Below, one piece after another: positions 36,841 through 47,022 of a stretch of DNA of 64,000 nucleotides. This stretch comes from Selaginella tamariscina (Eukaryota > Streptophyta > Lycopodiopsida > Selaginellales > Selaginellaceae). Below the pieces are notes generated by a model that saw only the letters and a list, made by a program, of their open reading frames with translations, made no database searches and was not told where the DNA came from. Every line of letters begins with the position of its first letter. Positions within the stretch are counted from its first letter, which is position 1. The translations under genes and the position numbers were made by a program. The stretch is taken from positions 40,433 through 104,432 of the forward strand of contig PUQB01000759.1 in the NCBI GenBank assembly GCA_003024785.1. Direction: 5' to 3'.

Positions 36841-36849
36841 GACCCCCAC

Positions 36850-37335
36850 ACCCCTCAGCATACACCTGAATCATCACTCCAACACGCAGGCACAGTGATG
36901 CACCACTGCACGTCCTTCCTGCTGAATCCCGCACCATACTTACCCATCAGATGCTCAAGAACAAAACCGGAAGTACCCTTGAGATAGTCAGTTATGTCTT
37001 AGTGAGTCCCATACCCGGTGGAAGATTGTCAGTTCCGCTGTAGCATCTTTGTCTTCAAGCAGCAGCTTCAACTGTTTCCTGAAATGCCCCACATTGCAGA
37101 CCGGTGAGCTGAGAGCCTGGGAGTACTTCTTGAGTCTGCAATGTGGGGCATTTCAGTCCAGGCCCACTCTTCTATGTGGCCCTCTAGAGAATTTAGCAAG
37201 CTTGTCTGTGTCTGTGTCTGCAGTAAGGCTTACCTGCGTCCGGCCAGTCGAAGAAGAGATACACATTCTCAAGATCTGATCGATGCAGAAATCGAAGTCC
37301 AGACCCACCACATCTTGGCCTCTGCCATCTAACAG
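36850..37335 (-). pseudogene. HSPA12-like HSP70 family gene fragment
   Basis: Minus strand pieces in order: VVGLDF near 37,310, ENVYLFFDWPDAGKPYC, IEEWAWTEM, YSQALSSPVCNVGHFRKQLK, LLLEDKDATAEL and then SRKDVQWCITVPACW near 36,880. The opening DF/GLDFG-type phosphate loop, the DWP...PYC motif and the DVQWC-TVPA-W motif are the signature of the divergent HSPA12 branch of HSP70 ATPases. Only the first part of the ATPase domain is present, and the pieces lie in different frames with a stop in the GLDF-DWP and DSLRHN areas. The fragment contains a perfect 23-bp inverted repeat (37,079-37,156). It is a decayed gene piece. Alternative: exons of a gene whose introns I cannot see. Confidence 0.6.
37079..37156. 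repeat. Perfect 23-bp inverted repeat (hairpin)
   Basis: Left arm 37,079-37,101 (starts CTGAAATGCCCCACATTGC) and right arm 37,134-37,156 (GTCTGCAATGTGGGGCATTT...) are exact reverse complements, separated by a 32-base loop. The arms are part of the HSPA12-like reading. Size and pairing fit a small foldback RNA. Confidence 0.9.
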
Positions 37336-37479
37336 AAACTAGAAGAGCCCCAATGAATACAATGTAGTAAATAATATATTGCCGATGCATTTATCCAAAG
37401 TACAGAGTAGACTTGCATTGTATTGAATGAATATAACTAACAAGAGTAGTTAAGGATCTGAATAAAGATAACAAGCAGT
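37336..37479. other. Spacer between HSPA12-like and PPR fragments
   Basis: About 140 bp without recognisable coding sequence. Confidence 0.4.
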
Positions 37480-37690
37480 ACAAAACGAGACATTCTCCAG
37501 CTGAATCACTCGCTGCCCAACCATTTCCCTGCGAGAAACATCACTCTGCAACTTGCAAGCTCCCTAACAGAGTTCCCCAAACAACATCGTCAGAAAGGTA
37601 AGGGATGGTTTTCACAAGCTCTTCTGCCTTGTCCAGAAGCCCTGCACGTCCCAGGATGTCAACCGTGCAACTCAAGTGTTCCCTCACACA
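37480..37690 (-). pseudogene. PPR C-terminal (E-domain-like) fragment
   Basis: Minus strand reads HLSCTVDILGRAGLLDKAEE, LVKTIPYLSDDVVWGTLLGS and, one frame away, CKLQSDVSRREMVGQRVIQL. This is the end of a PLS-type PPR protein at the junction of the last repeats and the E motif (compare VDLLGRAG...VVWGALLGACR in the family). One frame change near the LLGS/CKL join and missing flanks mark it as a relic. It is the only E-domain piece in the window; the other PPR fragments contain only repeats. Confidence 0.75.
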
Positions 37691-38079
37691 CACGCGCGCA
37701 TTCATGTTGTACCAATGCTATCTATATTATATGTACATGAATACAGTTCATCACAGCTTAGTCTAGAGAGAGTTACTCCAACACACGCACACACACACAT
37801 TCATGTTGCTATCTGTCTATATATGTGTGTGTGCGTGCACATGTGGGAACACGATTCAGGTCTCTAATGAAGAGAATGCACCTGCTCATGTCTTAACGAG
37901 TAATCTTTATTCTAAGTTTAGCGAGAAGTAACTGAAGTTTTTCATATAAGATCCACCACACATCTCTTGGTGAGTCCGGAATGTCACATAGACACACACA
38001 CACACATATATGTACTACACCTCTCTTTTTCTTTCTTGTAGTTTGTAATTTAAATTAAAAATAAAATATACAATATATA
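37691..38079. other. Spacer rich in CA/TG runs
   Basis: About 390 bp with several CA/TG tracts near 37,685, 37,780 and 37,995. No gene recognised. Confidence 0.5.
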
Positions 38080-39180
38080 TTTATAGAGTTTTAAAATCCC
38101 TTGGTACATGTAAATAGTGATTAATAATTTTAATTTTATTATATAGATAAATAATTAAAAAATACCTTTCTCTTACATTTAATGAATCTTTCTTGTAGGT
38201 TTTAATTAAAAATAAATAAATAGTATATATATATATATATATATATACTGTTCTTGCATAGGTACAAGCTTTCTTCGCTTGAAATAACATTCTCTCCCTT
38301 GCAGTTTGAAATATAAATCAACCTTAACGTTTGGGTTTTACAGATTCTAACCCCGTTCATTTTCAAATATAAACTAACCCTAACGTTTGCATTTGAAATT
38401 CTAACCTTAACCGTGCGTTGTACGTACACACAGCGCTCGCACACACATATAAAATAAAATGAACATAGGATATATGTTTTATATTTGAATGAAAAAAAAA
38501 GAAAAAAAACGTCACTAAAAAATATAAGTTACTGGTCGAAGTTCGTGTGGACCCAGAACTTGTACGACCTTCAGACTGCGAAACCCCTCTATTGCTTGAC
38601 CGACCTGTTCTCTGTGTATAATTTAGGGTTTGATTATCTTGGGACCACTAACGGTCCCAAGTAAGGTCGGTCTCTGTGTATAATTTAGGGTTTGATTATC
38701 TTGGGACCACTAACGGTCCCAAGTAAATGTGATATTCAATGGGAACTTTTGAGCCATCTACATCTAGTTATAAAAAATAAATATTAACATATCAATATGT
38801 AACAATATGTAAAGTTGTATCAAATTCATTTGCGACTTCGAATTCTTCTAGTGCACATTTATCTTTGATACAACTAACAACTATTGGAGTTATTTGGAAC
38901 TTTGAATGCTTATATATATGCTATCCTATGCAAGATCTTAGTAGAAGCTTGACTATCTGTCTCTTACATACACGATTTATTCACGTTTATTTACGACTTT
39001 CAATCTTATATTTGTCAAGTTACAAGGGCTCCAAACTGCATGCACACCAGATGCTTCTCACAGCTTGATGAACTAACTCTCTCTCTCTCACTCACACACA
39101 CAGAGTTACTGTAAAGGAAGGAAACGCTTTATTACTATATGAAGCCGAGGGAAATAAAACCATACATATACGGCAGAAAT
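38080..39180 (-). repeat. PRP unit 2 3' flank
   Basis: Reverse copy of the PRP downstream module: far block at 38,080-38,460, the TGTGGACCCAGAACTTG block at about 38,550 and the TTGGGACCACTAACGGTCCC element present twice (38,638-38,661 and 38,700-38,723) through a 62-bp tandem duplication. CTCTCTCTC/ACACAC tracts precede the gene end near 39,075-39,100. Confidence 0.65.
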
Positions 39181-39188
39181 CACCTCAT

Positions 39189-39560
39189 CTAGTAGACTGG
39201 TGGCGGTGACTTCATATGCGGAGGAGACTTCATCACAGGGCCATGCGGAGGAGACTTTAGCACAGGGCCAGGCGGAGGAGACTTCAGCACAGGGCCATGC
39301 GGAGGAGACTTCATCACAGGGCCATGCGGTGGAGAGTTCATCACAGGGGCAGGCGGAGGAGACTTCATCACAGGGCCAAGCGGAGGACTCTTTCGATGGT
39401 GAAAAGGTGGCTTAGCAACTGGGGATGGTACATGAACAGGAGGTGGTCTATTGAAAACCGGTGGTGATTTAGAGACAGGAGGTGGAAATTTGTAGTAGTC
39501 CTTAGCCTCACATTGTACGATTATTGCCAGTAGTAAGAGCGAGAAGACCTTGATCTCCAT
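39189..39560 (-). CDS. Extensin-like proline-rich protein, unit 2 (intact, 123 aa)
   Basis: An uninterrupted frame of 123 residues. Residues 1-19 (MEIKVFSLLLLAIIVQCEA) are a secretion signal, followed by KDYYKFPPPVSKSPP, HVPSPVAKPPFHHRKSPP and about nine 9-residue repeats in which PHGP alternates with PPGP or PAPV, ending SPPPVY. An in-frame ATG 30 bases upstream exists, but the start at MEIKVF is shared by every copy and gives a proper signal peptide. Expected role: hydroxyproline-rich wall glycoprotein, with SPP/SPPP for O-glycosylation and YY/VY for cross-linking. This copy differs from units 3 and 5 by having fewer repeats and histidines in the repeat. The promoter lies head-to-head with the PPR copy B, about 0.8 kb away. 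Confidence 0.8.
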   Translation of the reverse strand: MEIKVFSLLLLAIIVQCEAKDYYKFPPPVSKSPPVFNRPPPVHVPSPVAKPPFHHRKSPPLGPVMKSPPPAPVMNSPPHGPVMKSPPHGPVLKSPPPGPVLKSPPHGPVMKSPPHMKSPPPVY

Positions 39561-39639
39561 GATGTGAAACTGCCTGTAACAGTTTTGCAAGTGAAACTAA
39601 ATTCTTAAATGTGAAACTTACCTGCTTGTTCTGAAACTG

Positions 39640-39960
39640 TGGAGTTTTCCATTGTTCGAGAGCGTTGGTTATATATATACTCGTGTTAGGTGGTTCAAAC
39701 TGTAAATTAAATTAAATTACTTTTGTTACGTATATCCTTTTTTTCTTGAGGTTATCTTGTCTTTACCAAGGTGAGAGGCAAAGTCAAGTCAAGTCAAAAT
39801 TAAAAGTTATACGTAGTTTGGTGCTTCCAATAGAATGTAACACGTATTTCTCTCGTCTGTTTGTTTGTGATATTGTAAAGATTCGTCATGTACTGCTACG
39901 TAACAGTTGACACGGACGTCACATTGCCACATTGGATGTTAAGGTTTTTGTAAGGGTGTC
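39640..39960 (-). promoter_or_regulatory. PRP unit 2 promoter
   Basis: Minus-strand copy of the shared PRP upstream blocks: TTCTATTGGAAGCACCAAAC (about 39,815-39,834), the GACTTTGCCTCTCACCTTGG block and a TATATATATAACC TATA-like element near 39,670. The short CAGAACAAGCAG/GT donor of the 5'-UTR intron is at about 39,620. Confidence 0.65.
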
Positions 39961-39999
39961 TACCCTTGTAAATATCTCTTGGCAACAATGTACTTAATA

Positions 40000-41080
40000 A
40001 ACGGTAACTTGGTTTAGTATAGCATTACACACGCGAACATTCATATAACTTAAACTTTACTTATCCACACTGGGCTTCTTTCACTCGTGAGCAGCAAGGT
40101 TGATGAGTCTCTCGTAGATATGGCGAGAGAGAGAGAGAGTTATAGGTTAACAGGCTGTTCTTAAAGGACGAGGGAGCCTGCAACGCATGCAGAACATCAT
40201 TATATATGTGTATAACTTCTTTGATACAACATATAAGTACACACATGCACGCACAGTTACATGAAAGACAAGAATGTAGAAACATCAGTGTAGCAAAGAC
40301 CGTACACAACATACCGAAAACGCTCACTCGCTGTATATGCATATATCGAAGCCGCTAAGAGGGTGTTTACAGAAACCAACTTAGTTTATTGGAATTCATT
40401 CAAACAGGTGACATTAATGCCGGAGCACGATCTTATTTCCTGCATATATACTCACGCAGGTCGTCTGAGTGAAGGCAAACAAGTCCTGGAGAAGTCTTTG
40501 GTAGCTTACAATGCGTTACTATCTGCATATGTACAATCTTATCAGTTGGAAGACGCAGAGAAGACATTCAAGGAAATGCAGGAGGGATCTATTGTGTCCT
40601 GGAAACTGATTGTGATAACATAAACATATAACATGTTTAATTGTCATGTTATACGATAACATAAACGCAGAAAATTCAGAATGGGAATCTGCAACACATT
40701 AAGGAGTTATTTACAAGGATGCCAAACCAAATTTGATATCTTGGAACACGCTCCTGCATGCTTACACACACGTAGGAGATGTTGTGTGCACAGAGAAGAC
40801 ATTCTTAAGTATGCATATTGTTAGCTGGGCTGTCATGCGTGGAGATCAAGCTCAAAGTGGAGATATTGATCGTGCAGAGAGAATGTTTGATAGAATACCG
40901 GTGAGAAACTTAATGCAATGCTTTTTGGATATGGAGGGAATGGTGAACTTAGTAAAGACAAAGCAGGTATATGTTGATATACCTGAACGGGACTTAGTGA
41001 CTATAACTGCCATGGTTTTGTTTTATACACGTGAAAGATTATGTAGCATCTCATCAAACACCATTTCACCGCACTATTAA
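40000..41080 (+). pseudogene. PPR protein fragment, copy B
   Basis: Plus-strand pieces: AKTVHNIPKTLT-type start near 40,300, THAGRLSEGKQVLEKSLVAY, NALLSAYVQSYQLEDAEKTF, KEMQEGSIVSW, then NLISWNTLLHAYTHVGDVVC with one frame change, and AQSGDIDRAERMFDRIPVRN up to about 41,080. These are PLS-type pentatricopeptide repeats of an organelle RNA-binding protein. A ~50-bp stretch near 40,605-40,660 with a short inverted repeat (GATAACATAAAC twice) replaces part of one repeat seen in copy A, and a few codons (WNATVTAY) are missing near 40,440. There is no complete frame, so a pseudogene. It is the inverted counterpart of 18.1-18.8 kb and a direct relative of 49.7-50.2 kb. Confidence 0.78.
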
Positions 41081-41210
41081 TGTGTATGCATGTTGTGTGT
41101 TGTGTGTACACGTATATACGAGATAGTATGTATATTTGCAACTGAGAGATAATAATATGAGATAAAGAGTAAAGAATGTATATACGTGTGAACATATGAC
41201 ACACAAACCT

Positions 41211-41265
41211 CTGTAGCGTGTTTAACAGCCCTTTCTTCTTCATCTTGCTCCTGTAGGCTACGAGG
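41211..41265 (-). pseudogene. Stray exon end of the coiled-coil gene (arm B)
   Basis: Minus strand carries the same exon-end remnant as 18,006-18,060 with its donor (GAGGTTTGTGTGTC). It derives from exon 2 of the coiled-coil gene at 4.2-7.3 kb. Confidence 0.7.
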
Positions 41266-42389
41266 CTACATATATGTTGTGACGTAATGGAATATATATA
41301 TTGAACAAGTAGTGAAAAGAGTCTGTATATATCTTAGAACCAAAGTACTTGGAGCACTACCAGTCCTGCAACGGATGTTCCTCTTGACTGCCACAGCGTA
41401 TATCTAGGATATTTTTCAGTCGATTACTTCTCACAAACAATCCCCATTGAACACAACTAGTTTCTTTGTTTATGTTCACACAGCAGCCCCTTGTGAAAAA
41501 TAATCTTGCTCTTAGTATCTTCTCTTAAACCAACCTTGTGAAAATTGTGAAAGATAACTCTTGCTCTCTATATCTTCTCCTTTTGAGTGATATACCACGA
41601 ACCTCATAAACAATATCTCTCCCTTGAATACATACGACTCAATAGTTTGTGTTCATGAAGTAATACTTTCTTGTTAAAGAAAACGAATGTTGAGTTTGTC
41701 TTCTATAATGGGAGTTTAATATATAAACATGCTATTTTAAGTTTAAGAAAGTGGGATTTATCACTTCAACGAAAATGTGGTACGCTAGTACCTTAAGATG
41801 TTGGTGTGTATATATGTTTTTATACACAAGACAAATATATACAGTTGACGTTCTTTATGATTTATTTGAACTAAGTGTGTATAACAACTGTAATAATTTA
41901 TATTTGCACTAAACCAAACGAATATTAAATTATACTTTTTTCTAATAATTTTATATTTTCTTAATGTATAAGAATTAAAGGAAATGAAAAATGTTTGATT
42001 TGCTTGAACGACGTACAATGCCACAAAACAAAAAGGAATGTATAAAACATATTAACATTAAATCATTTATACATAATATTAATAATTTAAGTAGTAAATA
42101 TTATGCAATATATAGCTCATTATTTATACAACAATATATAAATATATTTTAAACTCACATTATTTGAATTCGTTTAGGCTATGTAAGCTTTTAATTATGA
42201 TTTAAATGATGTGTTTTTTTTATTACTTATATCTTTTAATATATATAAAAGGTCTCTCTATAATTTATATTAATAAGAAAAATCTTCCATGGATTATTAA
42301 AAATAAAAAATTAATATCTATAGAACGAATGCGATGGATAGAAAAATGATAAAGTAAAAGATATATTTTTAAAATATAATATATTAGAG

Positions 42390-42391
<2 letters not shown>

Positions 42392-42480
<89 letters not shown>
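42392..42480. repeat. Compound (CT)n(AT)n microsatellite
   Basis: A long CT tract followed directly by a TA tract, in the place where arm A has only a TA tract. Produces a spurious ERERER frame on the minus strand. Confidence 0.95.
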
Positions 42481-42482
<2 letters not shown>

Positions 42483-42761
42483 GCAACTTATATATGGTCT
42501 TCGGCAAAGAAATCACTTTTTGACAAATGAATATTTAACTTGTGTAGCTTGTGTAATGGAAACACGTAAAGAGTTTACGTTTTTATTAGTTCCTCTACTT
42601 TAGAGTTAATCACTTCAATAATATTGAATATGACATGAATCTAACGGTTTTAAGAGTTTTAACAAGTCAAGTGCAAATGCTTACAGTGAAAAATAAATCC
42701 TTTATAAAATATGTGAAACCCATATACCTTATTGTACTAGATGAAGCATTATAAGCAATCT

Positions 42762-43940
42762 TTAGTACAGTTCCATTGGTAATCTTGGTGTAGCAAATGC
42801 CTTCAATGGGCATTTCCTTCTCATAGTCAATCCAGACACTTCTTCCATGCTAAGCTCTTGTCCTCCACTCTCCATCAAAAGCATGCACCAGGTGAGCCAG
42901 TGTTATCTCAAACATTCTTAACCAAGAGATATACCAGGCACATTCTTCGCCCCGACCCGAATGGTATCAGCTCATAGTCTGTCCCTTTAACATCAATGGC
43001 TTTCTCACTAAACCTGTCGGGGTTAAACACCTCTGGTGACTCCCACACACTTGCATTATTAACAACCCACAAATTAGTATGTTGTGTGCGTATGTGTGCG
43101 ATACTTACTTTGGATCTCTTCCAATGGACCAGACATTCACGAAGACGGTTGTTTGGCGGGTATCTTATAACCATTGACTACGCATTCTTGAGTTGATTCA
43201 TGCGGTAATCAACAGAGGCACCGGTGGATGTAAACGGAATGTCTCCTTAACAACATCGTGAAGATAGTTAAGTTGTCAAGATCTGCTTCAATTACCTTCC
43301 GATTACAACCAACTACACCGTCGATCTCCGCACGAGATTTGTGCATATACTTGGGATTTTTTTGAGCTCAGAGATTGCCCACTCTATTTCTAACGAGGAT
43401 GCTAAGAAGAGATCCTGCATATAAAATATCAGTGTTCACTGTTTATTACAGATGAGTTACCAAGACCATAGCCTTAATATCGTTGTCACTGAACTCTTGT
43501 GAGAGGAGTACATCAATGACGTCGTCTACACTCGGTTCCTTTGATATCTTGTGTTCGTCAACAATCCTCTGCAAAGTTCCGTCAAGCTTGATATGCAGAG
43601 ACTTCATTTTCTTAATATCTTTATAATCCAGCCACCATAGAAAAGGGATGTAGTCCCCTACCACCAACGAAGTCTAGCATTATTTCAGGAAAATGGATAT
43701 CTCTTTCGATCTTATCCTTTGTGATTCCTCTAACCTCTTCATTGTAAACAATTCTATCGTACATATCTTTCTTCAGCATTCTCCAGTGCGGTCCATACTC
43801 CAGCCACCCCATTATCCCTTGAATTATACAACATGAGCTTTGGACCTGTGTGCTTTGGTCTAGAAGAATATATGTCATTTGAATTGATATATTATAAATA
43901 TGTGTGAATTCATTAATTTTATACCATGCTATACACAGTC
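42762..43940 (-). pseudogene. Cytochrome P450, decayed copy B (no first exon)
   Basis: Inverted counterpart of the P450 at 14.0-15.7 kb. Minus-strand pieces: WLEYGPHWRMLKK, GDYIPFLWWLDYKDIKKMKS, LHIKLDGTLQRIVDEHKISK, EPSVDDVIDVLLSQEFSDND, then NNASVWESPEVFNPDRFSEK and FGSGRRMC, with the stop at 42,764-42,762. The membrane anchor and PPGPP hinge are absent because the duplication break is in intron 1. About 150 bp of exon 2 (after RDIHFPEI) is deleted relative to copy A, while the GDYIPFLWW segment is better preserved here. Haem-region spacing after GRRMC is broken. Clearly non-functional. Confidence 0.85.
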
Positions 43941-43950
43941 GATGCTAAAA

Positions 43951-45299
43951 CATTCTCTCAATTGGCAAAAACTGTCCTCAATTTATTATGAAAGTAACAA
44001 AGCAAAAATATAATTAAGAAAGACTCATAAATAATTTTAACCATGTATATTTTGTACAGCAAAAAAAATTCAAGCATCATTTAGTTCAAACATGGGTCAC
44101 TTCGATTAGGGTAAACCGAATATACCTTCAATAATTTGATTTCTACTTCATAATAATTTCTCGAAAACAACAAAATAATGAAGAGCAATGAATTTTTTTC
44201 AAACAAATGAAAAAAAAAGGGTATAACTAAAATTTGTTATGCCATATGTCAAAATGATAAAATTGATATAGGACTTCAACATCAACACTACTAAAGACAT
44301 CGTTTCGGCGAAGATAATTATAGCAGGTTCCAATGAGGTATCCAACTCTCTATAAGATTTATCTCTCCAAAACCAAAAGTTGTAGTTTCTAAATTTTAAT
44401 TTTAGTCTAGCAAAAAAGATGAAAATGCATATTATTATTTGAAAGGATTTGTCTTCTAATGAAAATACTAATTTTTTGAGATTTAGAAAGTTTAAGAAGA
44501 CGAACAAGTCAATGTCCGAGAGTGCAACAATAATCTAATGGTGATTTTAAATGAGCCTTTTTAAATTAAATATTTAACAACGGTAATGCCGAAACAAGGA
44601 GTAGTAATTGCACTTGACTTGTGCCCTGCTGCTTCACTTGTGTAGAAAGAAGAAAAGTCTATACATGAGATTTAACAAATCGGTATTAAAGAGATTATCT
44701 TAATAAACACAACAGAGCATGGAGATACATAAGATATTATTGAGAGTGTGCAAGCTCAATCTGTGTTTGGCAATGAAATTTAAGAGAAAGTTAATGACAA
44801 GACAATGAAAGTTCTAAAATTACTCAACTAGTTGAAGTATCAACGTTAGACCAAGGATTATTTACATCTGTTCCTAACAATTTTTCAAGTGAAATGTATA
44901 TCATCATCAAACTCATTAGAAACTTCCTTATTACAAGTCACTTATCTCCACTTTAGTCTTTTTAATATCAACAAGGTGCTTCTTCACTAATGCAAATGTG
45001 AAGAAAGATACATATATATAAAAAAGAATCATGCTCCCTCGTGATAATAACTTTTGTAAAAACATTATCTTATGCCCTAACTTGATAAAACTCTTTAACA
45101 AGCTTTAAAAAAATGAATATGATCATGAGTATTTGGTTATGTGCTATGTATTACAACATTGAAACATTCTTCTTGTACAAAGGAAACATTTATCCTCCCT
45201 ATGATTCTTTACTCAACATTATTTTGTTGTTTAACCGTGACTTATCATTTCATTTTTTTATTTGGAAGTAAATGATGTTGCAAAGTCCATTGTTTGTGA
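43951..45299. other. AT-rich region without genes
   Basis: About 1.35 kb, AT-rich, no recognised gene or element; open frames such as 44,199-44,507 (minus) lack any protein-like features. Confidence 0.5.
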
Positions 45300-45440
45300 T
45301 TTTAATTTTCGAAAATTAATAACACAATAAATCACGAGAGTAATAAAAATTAACAACACAATGTATCACAAGAACAATCAAAATCAACAATATAATAAAT
45401 CATAAAAATAATGAAGATTAACAATATGACATATTATGAA
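45300..45440. repeat. Short degenerate tandem repeat (~37 bp)
   Basis: About four diverged copies of a unit of the form AATTAACAACACAATGTATC with following ACAAGAACAAT, immediately outside the left edge of the direct segmental duplication. Confidence 0.6.
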
Positions 45441-45789
45441 AATAATTACGTCAAAACGTTACAATTCCTTAATAAAATTAGGCACATTCCAATGCTTCAA
45501 AATGTGTTTAAATAATGATTCAGACTCCAGAGTTCTTAGGAATTACTGTTGTTTTTTACCAATTAAATACTCTAAGTAAATTTATAATATAATAAAGAAA
45601 TTATATATATATATTATATATATAAAATTACAGACAAACTTGTAATATTTATGTTTATAACAAAATTAAAATCTCAAAATTGATTATATTAACATCTTTA
45701 TTTAATATATGCAGAAAACAAAATAGTCTCCTCATATTTTGGACTTTGATAAACATGTGTGAATTGAGAACATTAAGGGGATGCATAAG

Positions 45790-47000
45790 AACAAAGGTCC
45801 GTTGATGGAAAAGAAGAGGGAGGGAAGGAGTGGGTGAGTCCTGGAATGCACACACACACACACACACATATATATAACCTGTGCTTGTCAAGTTTTAAAA
45901 TCCTTGGTATATGTAAATAGTGATTAATATATATATATTTTTTAATTATGTAAACAAAAATAATTAAAAAATAGTACCTTTCTCTTACATTTAATGAGTT
46001 TTTCTTGTAGTTTTAATTAAAAAATAAATAGTATATTAATAATAATTTCTCTAGTTCTTACACAAGTACAAGCTTTCTTCACTTAAATTATATTTTCTTT
46101 TCGACTTTGTACCATTTCATTCTTAAATTAACCCTAATGTTTGCATTTTGAAATTCCACGTAATGCACAGCGCGCACACACAAACACATTATTATAGTAT
46201 ATATATAATAAATGATTACATAGGATTAGTTTTTTAGATCGGCACATTGTTATTTTGAACGCATGATATTATATATATTTCATATACATATATATACATA
46301 GATAAATATGAATCTTATTTCAATTTACATAAATATACAAGCAATAGTGTTACAACCATACAAAAAAATATACAGTCACTGATCGAAACTCGTGTGGACC
46401 CAAAACTTGTTATACGTTCCGGCTGGGAAACTTCTCGTCAAGCCCTGACTGGACTTCCGTTGATTGACGGACCTGTTCTCTGTCTGTCTGGAAAAAGTAG
46501 ACATAAACATTTGATATCGTACGCTAACAAATTTATATTTATACTTACATGGTTTGATTCTCTTGGGACCACTAGCGGTCCAAGTGAACGTAAACTTTGA
46601 GCTAGCTTATCTAGTTATAAAAATTTATAAAAACAAATGTTAAAAACTCTGTAATATTATATACAGTTATGTATCCAGTCGATGAAGTCGTTTGCAACTT
46701 GGTTATACATTTAACTATTGAAGTTATGAAATGCTTCTATCATAAATCCCAACTCCAAACTGCCTAGCACAAGCTTTATATATATGCTATCCTCTGCAAG
46801 ATCTCAGTAGAAGCTTGATGAACTCGCTTTCTCTCACATACACAAACACACAGTTTATTCAAGTGTATTTACGACTTTCAATGCTGTTACAAGGGCTAAC
46901 ATATGCAATATCTCAGCAGAAGCTTGATGAACTAACTCTCTCTCTCACACACAGTTATTGTAAAGGAAGGAAACGCTTTATTACTATGAAGCCGCGCCAT
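45790..47000 (-). repeat. PRP unit 3 3' flank
   Basis: Reverse copy of the PRP downstream module: GAGTGGGTGAGTCCTGGAAT at about 45,829, the far block, the GTGTGGACCCAAAACTTG block at 46,391, an intron-like gap, TTGGGACCACTAGCGGTCCA at 46,563, and CAAGATCTCAGTAGAAGCTT repeats before the gene end. Confidence 0.6.
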
Positions 47001-47022
47001 ACATATACGGCAGAAACCCTCT

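Larger units (their letters stand above)
40390..43950 (-). repeat. Inverted segmental duplication, arm B
   Basis: Reverse-oriented counterpart of 14,345-18,795. The outer end breaks inside P450 intron 1 (sequence GTATAGCATGGTAT... at about 43,925 matches 14,360), so the P450 first exon is not in this arm. The inner end is in the PPR fragment. Lacks the ~680-bp Copia-containing stretch and one of the two 108-bp units of arm A. Confidence 0.85.

Noticed and set aside
42265-42516. 83-residue minus-strand ORF with ERERER run
   Set aside because: Translation of the (CT)n(AT)n microsatellite.
44199-44507. 102-residue minus-strand ORF
   Set aside because: AT-rich, Phe/Leu-heavy chance frame without recognisable domain or support from splice sites.
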